A stretch of 64,000 nucleotides of DNA from Enoplolaimus lenunculus. Its lineage: Eukaryota; Nematoda; Enoplea; Enoplida; Thoracostomopsidae. Shown in pieces: positions 23,301-36,200 of the stretch. The DNA is taken from contig JASANG010001013.1 of assembly GCA_030248215.1 (NCBI GenBank), forward strand, positions 496,001 to 560,000. Reading direction: 5' to 3'. The translations under genes were made by a program, and so were the position numbers. Position 1 is the first letter of the stretch. Every line of letters begins with the position of its first letter. The notes below the pieces were generated by a model, which had not been told where the DNA came from, searched no databases, and saw only the letters and a program-made list of their open reading frames with translations.

Positions 23301-26300
23301 GATAGCATAGGTTCAAATTAGGCATATGCAAAAATAAGCCTAAGTTTAACATTGTTATAATCAGCATCGATCAGAATATTTATCAAGTCAAAATTTAATT
23401 TCTGAAAACAACAGAAAAAGAATTCAGTTTCAAATATTTTCTGTTGGCCCCACTTATAAATGTTCTTTGTCTCGACTACGTAACAATTTCTGATTGTGGG
23501 TTTGAGTAAGAAGCGCGATCTGATAACAATCATTGATCACACAGCTTGCGTGGACTCAAATTTAATATTGTTTTTAATATGAAATCCCATTTTTAATTTT
23601 ATTGCTTAACTTTTCAAAGTATACTGGGTTGAAATTTTTAAATAATATTTTTTGTTTGTTTTAGCTTGATTTTTGGAAACCTCCGAGTCGGTTGAGAAAA
23701 TCTGTCGATGTAATGGTTGCACCTGATTCGCTGGAACAATTTTCAACGGCAATGGACGAGTATAATATTACAACGACCATTATGATGGAAGACGTTGCGT
23801 TGTAAGTGCAATTTGTTTGTTTGTTTGTTTGTTTGGTTTGTTTGTTTCTTTGTTTGTTTGTTTGTTTGTTTGTTTGTTTATGTGTTTGTTTGTTTGTTTG
23901 CATGTTTGTTTGTTTATTTGTTTGTTTGATGGTCGGTTTGTTTGTTGCGTTGTTTGCTTGTTTGTTTGTTTGTATGCTTGCTAATTTTTTGTTTGTCCAT
24001 TTGTTTGTTAACACCGTACGCCTTGCAGTGTTTGTTTGGATATGATATATATCTTTTTTCTGCAATTACAGAGCAATTGCAAAAGAACAAGAAGTAATGA
24101 AATTCAATTCGGCATTCAGACGTGATGATCGTACAAAAACACCCGATTCGTTTCGATTGGACAGATATCATAGTTATTCTGAGGTAAGTTTACAGCCAAT
24201 GACATGTGCTGTTTTGAAGAATTTCAGAATTTATTGCGAGTTGGTACGGCAAAAATGACTCAAATGATAGAATTCACTTCAAAAAAGTTGCATTTTTAAA
24301 TGTAATTTGAACATTTTTTGGAAAGAAAAATTTTGGAAATAAAAATGCTGGTTTTAACTTTGCACAATTATTAATTGCTGAGCGGAAGAATAAATCCAGA
24401 AATTCATTTCGGTAATTGAGAAATTGGTTGGAGTTGATGGTTGCAAATTGGTTGTTACGTTTCAAAGTATCAAATTGATTTTAAATTAAAAAATTAATTG
24501 ACTTAATTCAATTTTATTTCAGATTCAAGACTGGTTGCATCGTCTGTCACGAAAATATCCAAACATTATTCAGCATATACAACTTCAAAACGAAACAACA
24601 CGAGATACTGCGTTAACATACGAGGGTCGGACCATAGATATGATAAAGGTAAGCAGTTTCAGCTAATTTTCATGTTCAAGATCACTATTCTCAAATGTGT
24701 GTAGCACCTATTATAAGTTAGAAATAACTCCTCATACAGACTGCGGCAGCGGAAATATACCAGCCCAAGTAAGCATATTTCCCCAGAGTTTTAATACGAA
24801 TTAATGTGTTAAAATTGATTTTCGTTAATGTGTTGAGTTCTCCACGGCTTTGATCAATAGTGGATGAGCACTGTTTTAACAAGAGTATGCAACTGGGTGC
24901 ATTCTGTGTAGAAAACAATGTACTCTCAGCGCGTGTTGCAGTTTTGGCTTACCTCCTATGAAGGGGCAGGACCAAAACGCAATGAGCGCTGGAACATTTT
25001 GTGCCTTGCAAAACAAGACTTGTTGCATACTGTTGTTTACAGGGATCATGTGCTGTTGCCATTACCAACAGCGAGTGTAATATACTTGCATTTTGTACAA
25101 CAACAGTATGCAACTGATTTAAGTTTGTGTAATGCAATGTCCACAATATCATGCGTACGCAAATTACCACGCAGCGGATGATAAACACTGATGCTTTTTT
25201 TGGCTTCAATGTCTGTCTCACTCTTTCCAAAGTTGCCTTTTAAGATACCTTACATTACGCTAGCGTATGCGTCAGGGTACAACCGGAGGTCTGCCTCCGG
25301 CTCCCGCTCCGCTAAAATTTTTGCCGGAGGTTCCGGCAGTTTCGGTAGCAAAATTTTGCGCAATTTTCCAAAATTTACCTGTTTGATCGCGTGTCGTTTT
25401 ACTTTTGTCACAACAATTTTAAGGAAAGAATTTCCTAAAATTCGCAAAAATTTAGCGTAAAACCAAAATTGCAGATATTGGCTGAAATTAACTAGTTAAC
25501 CATCATCGTTACTACCTAATTTCGCCTCACCTCCGGCTCCGGCAAGTTTCGTTGACCTCCGGCTCAGGCTCTGGTATTTTTTACCCCCGGTTGCACCATA
25601 ATATGCGCGTATTGTGTTTCACTTTCGCATCCCACTGCACTTTAGCAGGTTGGATCACGAAGATTAGCTCTTTTTAAGTACCAACATGGCGTTGCTGGTA
25701 CAAAGACCACTGTGCAAACAGAGGTATACATTTGAGATTGTAAAAAATGCCCAAAAATTCTGAACAAAAATTTGCAATTTGGTCTTACAAAACCTATCAC
25801 CAATTTAATCGCTAATTACTATAGTTACCCGAATAAGACGGGGTACTGATATTCATCTGGCCTCTCCAGAGGATACCCACTGTTATTCGGTTACGGACTG
25901 TTATTTGTTTTAACCCACGCCTCGCCACCCTTCGTTACTGATATGTATCCGATACTGAAGTTATCCGTTGAATTAGACGTTTACTTGTGTTGTGTCAATA
26001 GCTTGAGCGATAATGCAAGGTTATACTTAGAAATGTACTTTCAAAACTTAAGTACGCTTTAAAGTTTCGAAGTCAACTTTATTTGGTCATGGAGTCATTT
26101 ATGCACTACAATTAGGACAATTGACATTTATGGACTCTAATTAGGATTTAGGAACTCTATCCGGTTACGGACGCTTATTACGGATACGGACTCCTATTGA
26201 TTGGGACCCAAAATGGGGACCCCCTCTTATTCAGGTGCCTACAGTAATATATTTTCTACAGTAACTTGCGTACATTTTGCCGTAAATTTAGCGTAAATCA

Positions 26301-29300
26301 ACCGGGACACTAAATTAATATCGGGTTTCATATTCGATTTGTTTCAGGTTGGCTACAGTAAACCTAACGGCGAACGAAAACCAGCATTTTGGATCGATGG
26401 AGGTATACATGCGCGTGAATGGGCGGCCCCAAGTGTCGTACTGTATATAATAAATCAGGTAAGCGATAAGCTCAGGGGTGGTATTAACCAGGGCAGCATT
26501 AAAAAGGGGAGGTAGGTGAATCAAGGATGTACACAGGATTTTATTTCGCGAGGGGATACGTTATTTTTTGACCTCTGCAGATTGTTCTACAACCTGTAAA
26601 AAGTTCACTTGGGCAAATGTTCAAAGTTCGAATTCTTTCTGATCTGCGTATGGAAATGTTTCCAAAAATTTTGATGTGGCGTACACAAGTTAATATTGTG
26701 GAAGATGCCTAAACGGTTTTTTGTATATTTTTAGCTTTTGAAGGGTAAAGACAATGATGCTAAAATTGACCAATACCTCGCCGAAATAGATTGGTATCTG
26801 TTGCCTGTCGTTAACCCCGACGGATACGAGTATAGTCGTAATTTTGTAAGTTCGTCTCAAGTATTACTGACTGCCGCGGCAGTAGTATACAACATACTCC
26901 TAAGCCTAATCCTAAGCCTAAACCTCAGTGTAAAGATAAGCTTTTACTAATTCTAAGCCTACGCCTAAATCTAAACAAAAATTCGTCTAAAGCATAAGTT
27001 TTACTCTGTTTCTGTCCTATTGCAAATTGGTTTCGCCCATCAGTTTATACATAGGCCGCATGCCCATAGCCAGGTCACCTTGCTAGGGGGAAGCTGAAAA
27101 CTTTTCAGGAGGGCATTCAAGGGTTTGTAATGACTTGCAAGCAAGGTTGAAAATATTCTAGGACGGGGCAAAATTTTCCCAGGGGGGTTGAGCCCCCCTG
27201 GTACCCCCTTGGCTACGGGGCCGGTAGGCCGTAAATTTTAGAATATTAACTCGGGCGTTTAGTAAACGTTTATAAAACAGTAATAAAGTTGCAATTCCTT
27301 CATTGGACACACAATGCAATAAAGAATTTCCCAACTTCCGACTACAATTAGACCCGTGGTTAGGGGAGGGCAGGAAGGTTCAGCCCCCATAGAAGAAAAT
27401 TGGCCCCCTTGAAAATTGTCAACTTTGCTTGTAAGTCACCGAAACCCATTGTATGCCGCTTCTAAAAATGTATAGGCCCCCTAACAAGATGACCTATCTA
27501 CAATCCTGCTAAGGACATATATAGCAGTTTTAGAACTTGTAATCAAAAATTTAGCCCAGAATATAGGCATAAGAGATAAGCAAAGAGGGGGCTGGGAACT
27601 TACACCCCTTAAATTCAAACAGTTCAGTTTTCGACAATGGCAGAATATTTATATTCATTGATAGAATATTTGACAGAAACGCTGTTTGAAGCAAAACGTT
27701 CATTTTTAAATACAGTTGTGCGCAGCAATTTTTTGATGCTAATAATGCCCTGCCCCTAAATACTAAAGAATGTCCCTCCCGTACGCCAATGGTTGATTAC
27801 AGACCAGATGGCTTGAGTTTATTGAACCTGGCCAATGAGAGACAAGGAGACTGGAAAACTTAGAAACTGTAGCGAATGTATAGAACAGGGCCGTAACAGT
27901 GGTATATAAAAGCATATTTCCAAGCGTAAGCCTAAGCCAAAACCTAGGCGTAAGAATGGGCTCACACCTATGCTTAATACTAAAGCAAAAAATTGGTGTA
28001 AAGCTTAAGCTTACTCTATTGCAGTCCGGCTGAAAAACGTTTCGCCGTGAATGTTTACATAGGCCTAAACTGGACTGTTCATTAGTCACCTTAGGTCAAC
28101 ACCCTGTACTCGGCAATAATTTGAAAATTTCAGCTGTCTTACAAGAAAATATTCTAGGATAGAATGTGGCGAAAGAACAGGAATCCAAATACGTTTCGAA
28201 ATCGACCCGCGTGTTGGGGCGTTGATTTGAATCGGAATTTCGACTGGAATTGGGGAGGTAAAACTAGGCAAATATTTTGTTTTCTTTCAACTTTGTTCGT
28301 AAACTACAGTGGTCTGGTATTATCAGTCGAACAGATTTGGTTTTTCGTACACTGTAAATTCCGATGAGTTGATTAATCTACTCAGAGAGAGAGAATTAGT
28401 TATTTCTGGTTATTTCTGAGTTTATAACAGTAAACATTAACTCACTTTGAGCTGATTTAATTCTGGCCGAGTTGATTAAGTAAAACTCAGAATGAGTTCA
28501 ATCAAATCAGAATTCTGAGTTCTGAAAGACCTAATTCAGTCCTCAGACCTCAGAGTTTATTCAACTCATTCTGAGTTAAAATCAACTTACTGAAATTTAC
28601 AGTGTACTAAATTAAACCTAAAAACGACCAAATATTTGGTTCTTAAAAACATTTCTCACACTGAAGATTAAGGGTTACTTGTAGTCGCTTTTTTACTTCT
28701 CCTGCGACAAGGGAAAACATCCCCCAGAGGAAAAATGTACTTTAATTGAATTCTCAGGGAGGCTGTCGCCCCCCACCCCCATATTTTTAGGGGACCGTAA
28801 GCAAGATGAAAGACTGCCGCAATTCTCAGGGAGGCTGTCGCCCCCCACCCCCGTATTTTAGGGGACCGTAAGCAAGATGAAAGACTGCCGCATCCAAAAT
28901 CCAAACCCCTGCACACTAATTCATTATTGAAACAGTGAAAATTTTTAGGGAAGTTCTTTTAGTATGAGAACCGCTTGATGCAGGGGTTTGGCGGGCGGCC
29001 GCCCCTTCATCCTGTTTAGGGTTGTTTTAAATTTCGTGGGGTTCATTTGGGCGACAGACCCCCTAGGAAAGTAAAAAAATGCTATTTTATAACCGTTTTT
29101 TTGTAAATTGACAATAGAAAATGTATTGAAACGGTGTCTTCTGACATTTCAATTGTGTGGGGGTGAAGTCAAAAAGTGCCCAGTATTCTGAACACCAGTG
29201 GTGTTTTCAGACATTTTTTAGCGTCTGTACGCGATATACGATAGTGATAGAAACTTGCTAGTGAAGCGATCTAGAAGCCAAACGCAATATTTTAGTACTA

Positions 29301-30201
29301 AATTTTCAACGCACAATTTGTGTTTTAATCCAAGACGTTGCAAAAAGGCCTAAGGACGTAGGTCCCGTTTTGATCCCTGACAGTTAAGGACGCTTAGTTT
29401 TTAGGCAAGGGTGCGTCACATAACGAATGCGATGAAACTTATCACGGGGCTCATCCGTTCAGTGAACCAGAAGCCCGAGCAGTTGGGGTTGCAGTTAGCA
29501 TTTTAAAGCCAGATTTGGAAGCGTTTCTTACACTTCATTCTTACGGACAACTGTGGACATTTCCATACGGACACGAGTATAACGTTCGACCGTATGATTG
29601 GCAAGAACTGGTGTGCAAACTGCAGTTTGTGTCATTTTTGCACTTGCAGTGTGCAACTTGCACGTAATTTCTGCAATTTGTGTGATTTGCACTTGCAGTT
29701 TGTAATTTGCTCGCAATTTTGTGCAATTTTTTGCAATTTGCACTGTCAGGTTGCAATTACTTTTCACCACAGTCTACAGTTAGTGATTGCACTTTGCAGG
29801 TTGCCAATCGTTTGCAATTTTGTGCAATTAGTAATTGCGCTGAACCTACAATGTTATGCAATTACCAATTGCATTTGCAGTTTGCTAATTTTTACTGTAA
29901 TTTTTGTAATTATTATTTGCACTACAGTTGCAATTTGCATGCAATTAGTAATTGCACTCGCAGATGTAACTTTGAATTGCGACCTCACTTGCTTGCGAAA
30001 AACTGCACTCATAATGCAATACGGCACCAGTTCCCATAATAATTACGTGTTTTGCATCGAATCACAGGCTGGAAGCAACCGAAAAACTAGACATTGCAAG
30101 TAACACAGTATGTTTTAAAAAACATTTACCATCATTATACATACATACATACATACATACATACATACATACATACATACATACATACATACATACATAC
30201 A

Positions 30202-30237
<36 letters not shown>

Positions 30238-33200
30238 TATATCAGAGTTCCAACAGGAACTAAATTTTGTCGGAACAGGAACAGGAACAGGAATTGAATT
30301 TCTTTGCAGGAATCGGAACAGGCACCGGAATCTGAATCATTTTCATAACCGAAAATTACTATTGGACTTTTTGACAAAGTGGTCAAAAAACCCTTAAACT
30401 AAATTTGCAGCTATTTTATCACTAATTTTTGCGAAAACTTATGAGAGACAGTTTGTTTATTAACAAAATTGAACTATAATCGCAAATAATTACGTGCATT
30501 TCAAAATGACAATTTTTCAAAGACACAGTTTAAAATATTCAAATGATTATTGATAATTTGCCACAAAACCGTAAAAATTCCGGTTCTGGCAGGTTTGAAT
30601 GCTGGAACAGGAACAGGAACAGGGATCGAATTTCTGCAGGAATTCCGGCCGGAACTGCAATTCCGGTCAAACCCTGATATATATATTTAGCGGGCAATCA
30701 TAGTTTTGAATTTTCGTTTAAAATTTTCAAATTTTTTCCAGGCAAAGGCTCAAGCGTAGACCCATGCAAAGAGACCTTTCATGGCTCAAAAGCGTTTTCT
30801 GAAATCGAGTCGCGCGCCGTCCAGTATCAAGTGCGTCGGATTCGCAGTTCACTGCAAGGATTTATTACACTGCATTCGTACTCACAAATTTGGATGTACC
30901 CGTACGGCCATGATTATAATAAGCGGCCACGGGACTGGAAAGAGCTGGTAAGATCAAATCTTTTTCCGCCACCCCCCCATCCAAATGTGACAAGCATAAC
31001 CCATATAAAAGAACCGCAGACAGCGCAAGATTTTGGCGGTTGGTTGCACGTGTCGTAAGGATATTTTGCAGATGTAGGATCAAGTAATGTCAACCCCCTT
31101 TATAGGCCTAAAACAGCATATACCCCCAACACAGGAAGGTATCCAGTCTAAGATTATAGGCGTAATTTCAGAAGGAACGCAAACAAATTCAGCAGTCATA
31201 TAGGACTGCACCCCATTCTGCATGTATTGCATTCACGACTGCACATATGATTTTTTCTAATATTAATTTTCAAGTTTCAAGCACCACTGCGTAGACTCGT
31301 AGCCAGCTCACCCTGCTCGGCAGGGATAAACATTTTTCAAGAGGGGCATACAAGGATTTCGTTGACTTACATGCAACGGTTGATAATTTTCTAGGGACCA
31401 AAGTATTTTCAGGGGTCGGTGAGACCACCGTTGGTCTTCCTGTGGATATGAGCCTGTCACTGAGCAAAGAATTCTTGCTGTTTTTTTTATTTTTTGAAAC
31501 AATTTTAAAATTCGAACCACTAAGATCGGTAAGGATAGTTTGATTGAACGATAGTAAGTTGGAAAAGTCCTATAAACATATTGACAAGACAGAGATTTGA
31601 GAATATTAACATGAAATTTATGTAAAAAAACAAACACATTTTTAATTTAAGCAAAGATTCGTTCTAAATTTTGGTCACCAACAAACTACAGGTGCTACAG
31701 ACATTTGAGAATACAAACTAATAGTTTAAAAACTGAAATTTATTTTTTTGCCAAAATTTGATTTTTATTTTGACCCGTTCACTCATAGAGTATACTATGA
31801 GCAACTAAATAAAATAATGTAAGAGCAATACACACAATGTGAACAGTGTTTAACATTTATAACATATACACGCAGTGTAAAATCTCCACAAGACGTGAGA
31901 GCCCCCTGGGGCTCGAGCGTCAAGCTCCTATAGCTCAGTGGTCATCGTAAACGCCTCCCACCCGTGAGACTGGGGATCGAATCTTATCTTGAAATTACAT
32001 CTCATATGAAATTGAAAATATTCATGTGAGAAAGGGATAATATATTTCGGAGCTGATATATATTTTCAGCACGTGTGCATGAGTTACCGTCTGAAATAGA
32101 TGCTACACACATTTAAGAATACTGACGCTGGAATTCTTTCAGTTTAAAAATTTGACTAAAACATTGTTTAAAGTTTCAAAAGATTTTTGTTTCAAATTTA
32201 TTAAATATGTTTTTTGTTATATTTCAGCTACGAATTGCTCGAAAAGCTGCTCACACGTTGAAATCGTATTATGGTAAATCGTTCACTGTTGATACTGGTG
32301 CAAATGCGCTATGTAAGTTAGTAATTGCGGCCAATGTTACTTTTAGGTGCGTAACAGTAGATTAAGCGTATTCCTAAGCCTAAGCCTAAGGGTTGCAAAA
32401 ATGTATTCGTAAGCTTAAGCTTAAGCAAAATGTCGTCTACAATCTAAACCGACTTTTTAATAGACCCACCAGAAACTTGGACGCCCGTCAAAGTAACATG
32501 GGCCATAATTGTCATATGAAACCATTTTGTAAGCATTAAAAAGTTGTAAAGTATCACATAAACCATTAAATATAAACTACATCTTTCACAGTAAGTTGCA
32601 TCGCCAAGTTTTCTAACTTTGTCCAAATCTTTTTCTAACATTCTTCTGCACCCGTAGCCAGAGGTAGAAGGGGCTTAAGGGGGCTCAGCCAAGTGGAGCA
32701 ATTTTGCCCCCGCCTAGAACATTTTCAACATTGCTTGTACGTCATCAAAAACTGTTGCATGTCCTTCCTGAAAATTTTTTAGATCCATTAGCAAGGTGAG
32801 CTGGCTACGGGTGTGTTCGCTCATGCTTTAAAACGCAAATAGAAACTTTGTTGAAATTATAATTTATAATCTGATGTTCAACGAAATAATCAACTACAAA
32901 AAACTTTTGAAAGCGAAATTTCGAAACGAAAGTACGAAAATCGAAATCATGTGACTATAACACATTTCAGCGTTTTGCAATCATCGGCCAATTGTATCAA
33001 AGCATTTAATGAAACCTTGAATTTTCCTTTGAAACCAATCAAAAATACTGAGCTACGATTGGCTAAAAAGTATTCTTTGAAATTGTTGCTTTTTCGGCGA
33101 ATTATCCAACAATAACCAATCAACGCACATCACGCATCATTTTGCAATATTTAATTTTTCTAAATTTCAGATCCAGCATCAGGTGGTTCCGACGATTGGG

Positions 33201-36200
33201 CCAAAGGTAAAATGAACATCAAATATGTTTACCTTATCGAGTTACGACCAGAAGACGAAGCCGAGGTCCCTGCTCGCCGCAGACAGTCCCATTTCGGATT
33301 CTTACTACCCGAATCGCAAATTGTTCCAATGTGCGAAGAAACGTGGGGCGGTATACAAGTGGTCGCTGATGCGATACTCAAACGCAACAACATTAGCCCG
33401 AACGCTGCGAGTAAAGTTGCATGTGGCTGTGGGAAATTTGTTTTTCATCGTGGGGAAATGTTGTTGACCGTGGGAAAATACTTGATAGTTGTGGGAAAAT
33501 TGTAGTTTATCGTGGGAAAATAGTTTTCATCACGTCATAATATAGAACGCGTGGGTCCTGTCAAAAAGTTGTAGATTCCCACTTATTTGAGCATACAGTC
33601 TGGGTTGTGGTTGGACGATCGTTATTTGGTTATTTTTTTATTTCAAAGGCTTACGTGAGTTTATGAAAGGTTTTTGTCTTGCCAGATATTGTGATATATT
33701 AATCAAAGTACTTAATATAATACGCTTTAGACTATTTTTTCTATTACTTTAACCTCTGCTTTTGTTGCGTCTAACTGTGGACCTAGTTCTCAAACGGTTA
33801 TGGCACCCAAGATATTACAGGGATCTCATACACAATCTTCCCGGTCAGATGCCTTTCATAAATAATCTCACTCCACATGAATTTCTCTCATAAACCATCT
33901 CCCCTCACGCGTACTGGGGGCAGATTATCTATGAGATCCTGTTGTGGACCATGGGTAAACGAGCGTATTGGGTTGTGGTCATTGAAAGACTCGACAACTG
34001 AGCGGCTGAGTAGCCTGTTTTAATTGAGAGGGGTGAAGGTAGTTGAAAATCAAGCTTGAAGTATTTCAAAAAATTCGTGAGCAATTCGAGCTGAAAATTT
34101 GACAATTTTAAGCTGATTAAAAAGTTTAGTTTCGGGTTCGTTCGGACGAATGATCTGATCGCTAGATTGCCCAGATTTGCCCGTGTGAGCTAAGCCCATA
34201 TTCTCAAATGTATATAGCAAGTATCATCAGTTGGTAGTAGGTTTGCAAACCAATTATTGCAGTTGTTGAACTCCAAATTGGCACAACAATAGAACAAATA
34301 ATATGAGAAAAATGTGCTAAATTTTGAGCCTCAGTATTCATTGCGTCGAAAGTTATAAAACATATCACCAACTGATGAAAGGTGGTGTACACATTCGAGA
34401 ATACGGGACCTAGAATCAATTTTAGTGTTGATCCTTTTGAAGCTTGCAACAATTACATAAGTTTACGAACTGGGGGTATGGCTCTCTCAGATTACACATT
34501 TAAGAGGGGGGTGGGTAGGAACAGACCTTAATTTTTACAATTTAGCCTTTTCCAACAAAACACTTGGTTTTTGCTGCAAATTCAAGGTTTGAACAATATT
34601 ATGAAACGCATTGTTGTACCGTACGTGTCTTCAAATATCAGGCCAGCTGTACCTGCCGATGATGACCTAGATATCCAGATACATCGAGTTCCAGCTAACG
34701 GTAACTCAGATCTCGTCGAGAACAGCAGACAGCCAGTCCTGCACAACCCAGAGCAGCTTAGCTATCCTAGATCAAAATTTCGTCCAGACGATCTAGCTAG
34801 CAGCGGCACATCTGGGATAGTTAGAGCTCAAAATCTAGACGATAGAGTGTCTAGACCGAGCTCTGATCTAGATTTTGAGCCGCTATCTCGACCGTACCCT
34901 CAGAGTAGTGAGTCGGATCGCCCTGAGCGTACGGCAACTCAAGACGATTGCTCTGATAGCGGAGAGTATTGCGATTGGTGGGCGTCGCTTGGCGCATGCA
35001 CTGCGTGGCAACAAGACATGGCATCTGCGTGTGCTGCAACTTGCAAATATTGTTAATTGCTAAAAAAATTGCTGTTTGCAATTGTTGCAGAGTGCGACTC
35101 TGGTGAGTATAGTGCAACACACTCGATGCAAGATTGCACTCACGAATTGTGTTCATCATATTTGTTTTGTATCGCAAGCATTTCACCAGCACAAGCGTTT
35201 TGAGTAATTGTAAATCAAACAGTACTGTTTAAAAACTTAAACTTAAATTATAGCTTAACTAAACTTCAACATTAATTTAAGCAAGAGTGGATGATGTCCA
35301 CCTGCAGAAGAGTGTACAACGGAGCGCTAATGTATGGCACAAAGTGTAGAAGCACGCGTTGCATTTTTGCTCGACTGTCTTCTCAATTTGGGGGGGTAGT
35401 CACCATTTAAACTACGTAGAAAACGTAGGAGTTAAATTATAATCGGAGCGACTTTAGCTAAAATTAAAACAATTACTTAAACGTACCCCCCCAAAAAAAT
35501 AAGGGGGGAACAAAAAACGCAACGCATGCCGGGTACATTCTTTTCTACACAGAATATACACAGTTGCACACTCTTGTGAAAATGGTCCACTCTTTATTTA
35601 AGTAAAACTCAAATGGATGGGCAGACTAAACTAAACTAGAATTTTATGGTTTACTTAAAGTAACCTATTTTGAGTTTAACACGAGTTTAAGTAAACTTAT
35701 TTTTAGCTGAAGTAACAAATCCAGCTCAGAAATAATTATATCAAAGAGTTCACTAAGTTAGACTTAAACTAAAAATACTTAAGATTTCAGATTAATTTAA
35801 GCGTAAACCTACCTGTTAGTTCAGTTGATCTAATAAGTTAGTTTAATACTGCTGGATTAGCTTAAGCTTGAATCAAGTTAGTTTAAGCTTTTAGAGAGTA
35901 CCATATAGAGCCTTTCACGTAAATTTTGCTGCGGACGCAATAGCATTCTGTCACCAGGGTCCACTCGTGTAGCTGAAATTCAGTTTCACGAAGATTCAAC
36001 CACATTTCTAAGTAACAAAATTTTGGATTCCAGAAAAGCTGACGATTCTAATCTTGTAAAAGTGCTTGTTTTGTCGTCTCTCGACAATCTCGGAAGAGTT
36101 GATATATCCCATACCTCTCCCGTTGTATACACCCCCTGGTGACAAATTACAAACGTTTCCAGGGGTCAGGTGCGTTAATTACCCCTGATAACTTTTCTTC

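Noticed and set aside
23661-24065. Asn-Lys-Gln-Thr and Phe-Val-Cys-Leu repeat frames
   Set aside because: Translation of the TTTG microsatellite; the only real coding part here is carboxypeptidase exon 3 at its edge on the plus strand.
29405-29610. Exon 9a as a dead duplicate
   Set aside because: Frame, phases, zinc ligand, Cys and all consensus residues are kept; only the donor is weak.
30094-30386. Tyr-Ile-His-Thr and Met-Tyr-Val-Cys repeat frames
   Set aside because: Translation of the ATAC microsatellite.
33212-33505. Carboxypeptidase ending at the in-frame stop after exon 11
   Set aside because: Reading past 33410 gives a low-quality tail of repeated VGK words; the GTAAAG donor in correct phase and three matching acceptors argue for splicing. 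A retained-intron form is possible.
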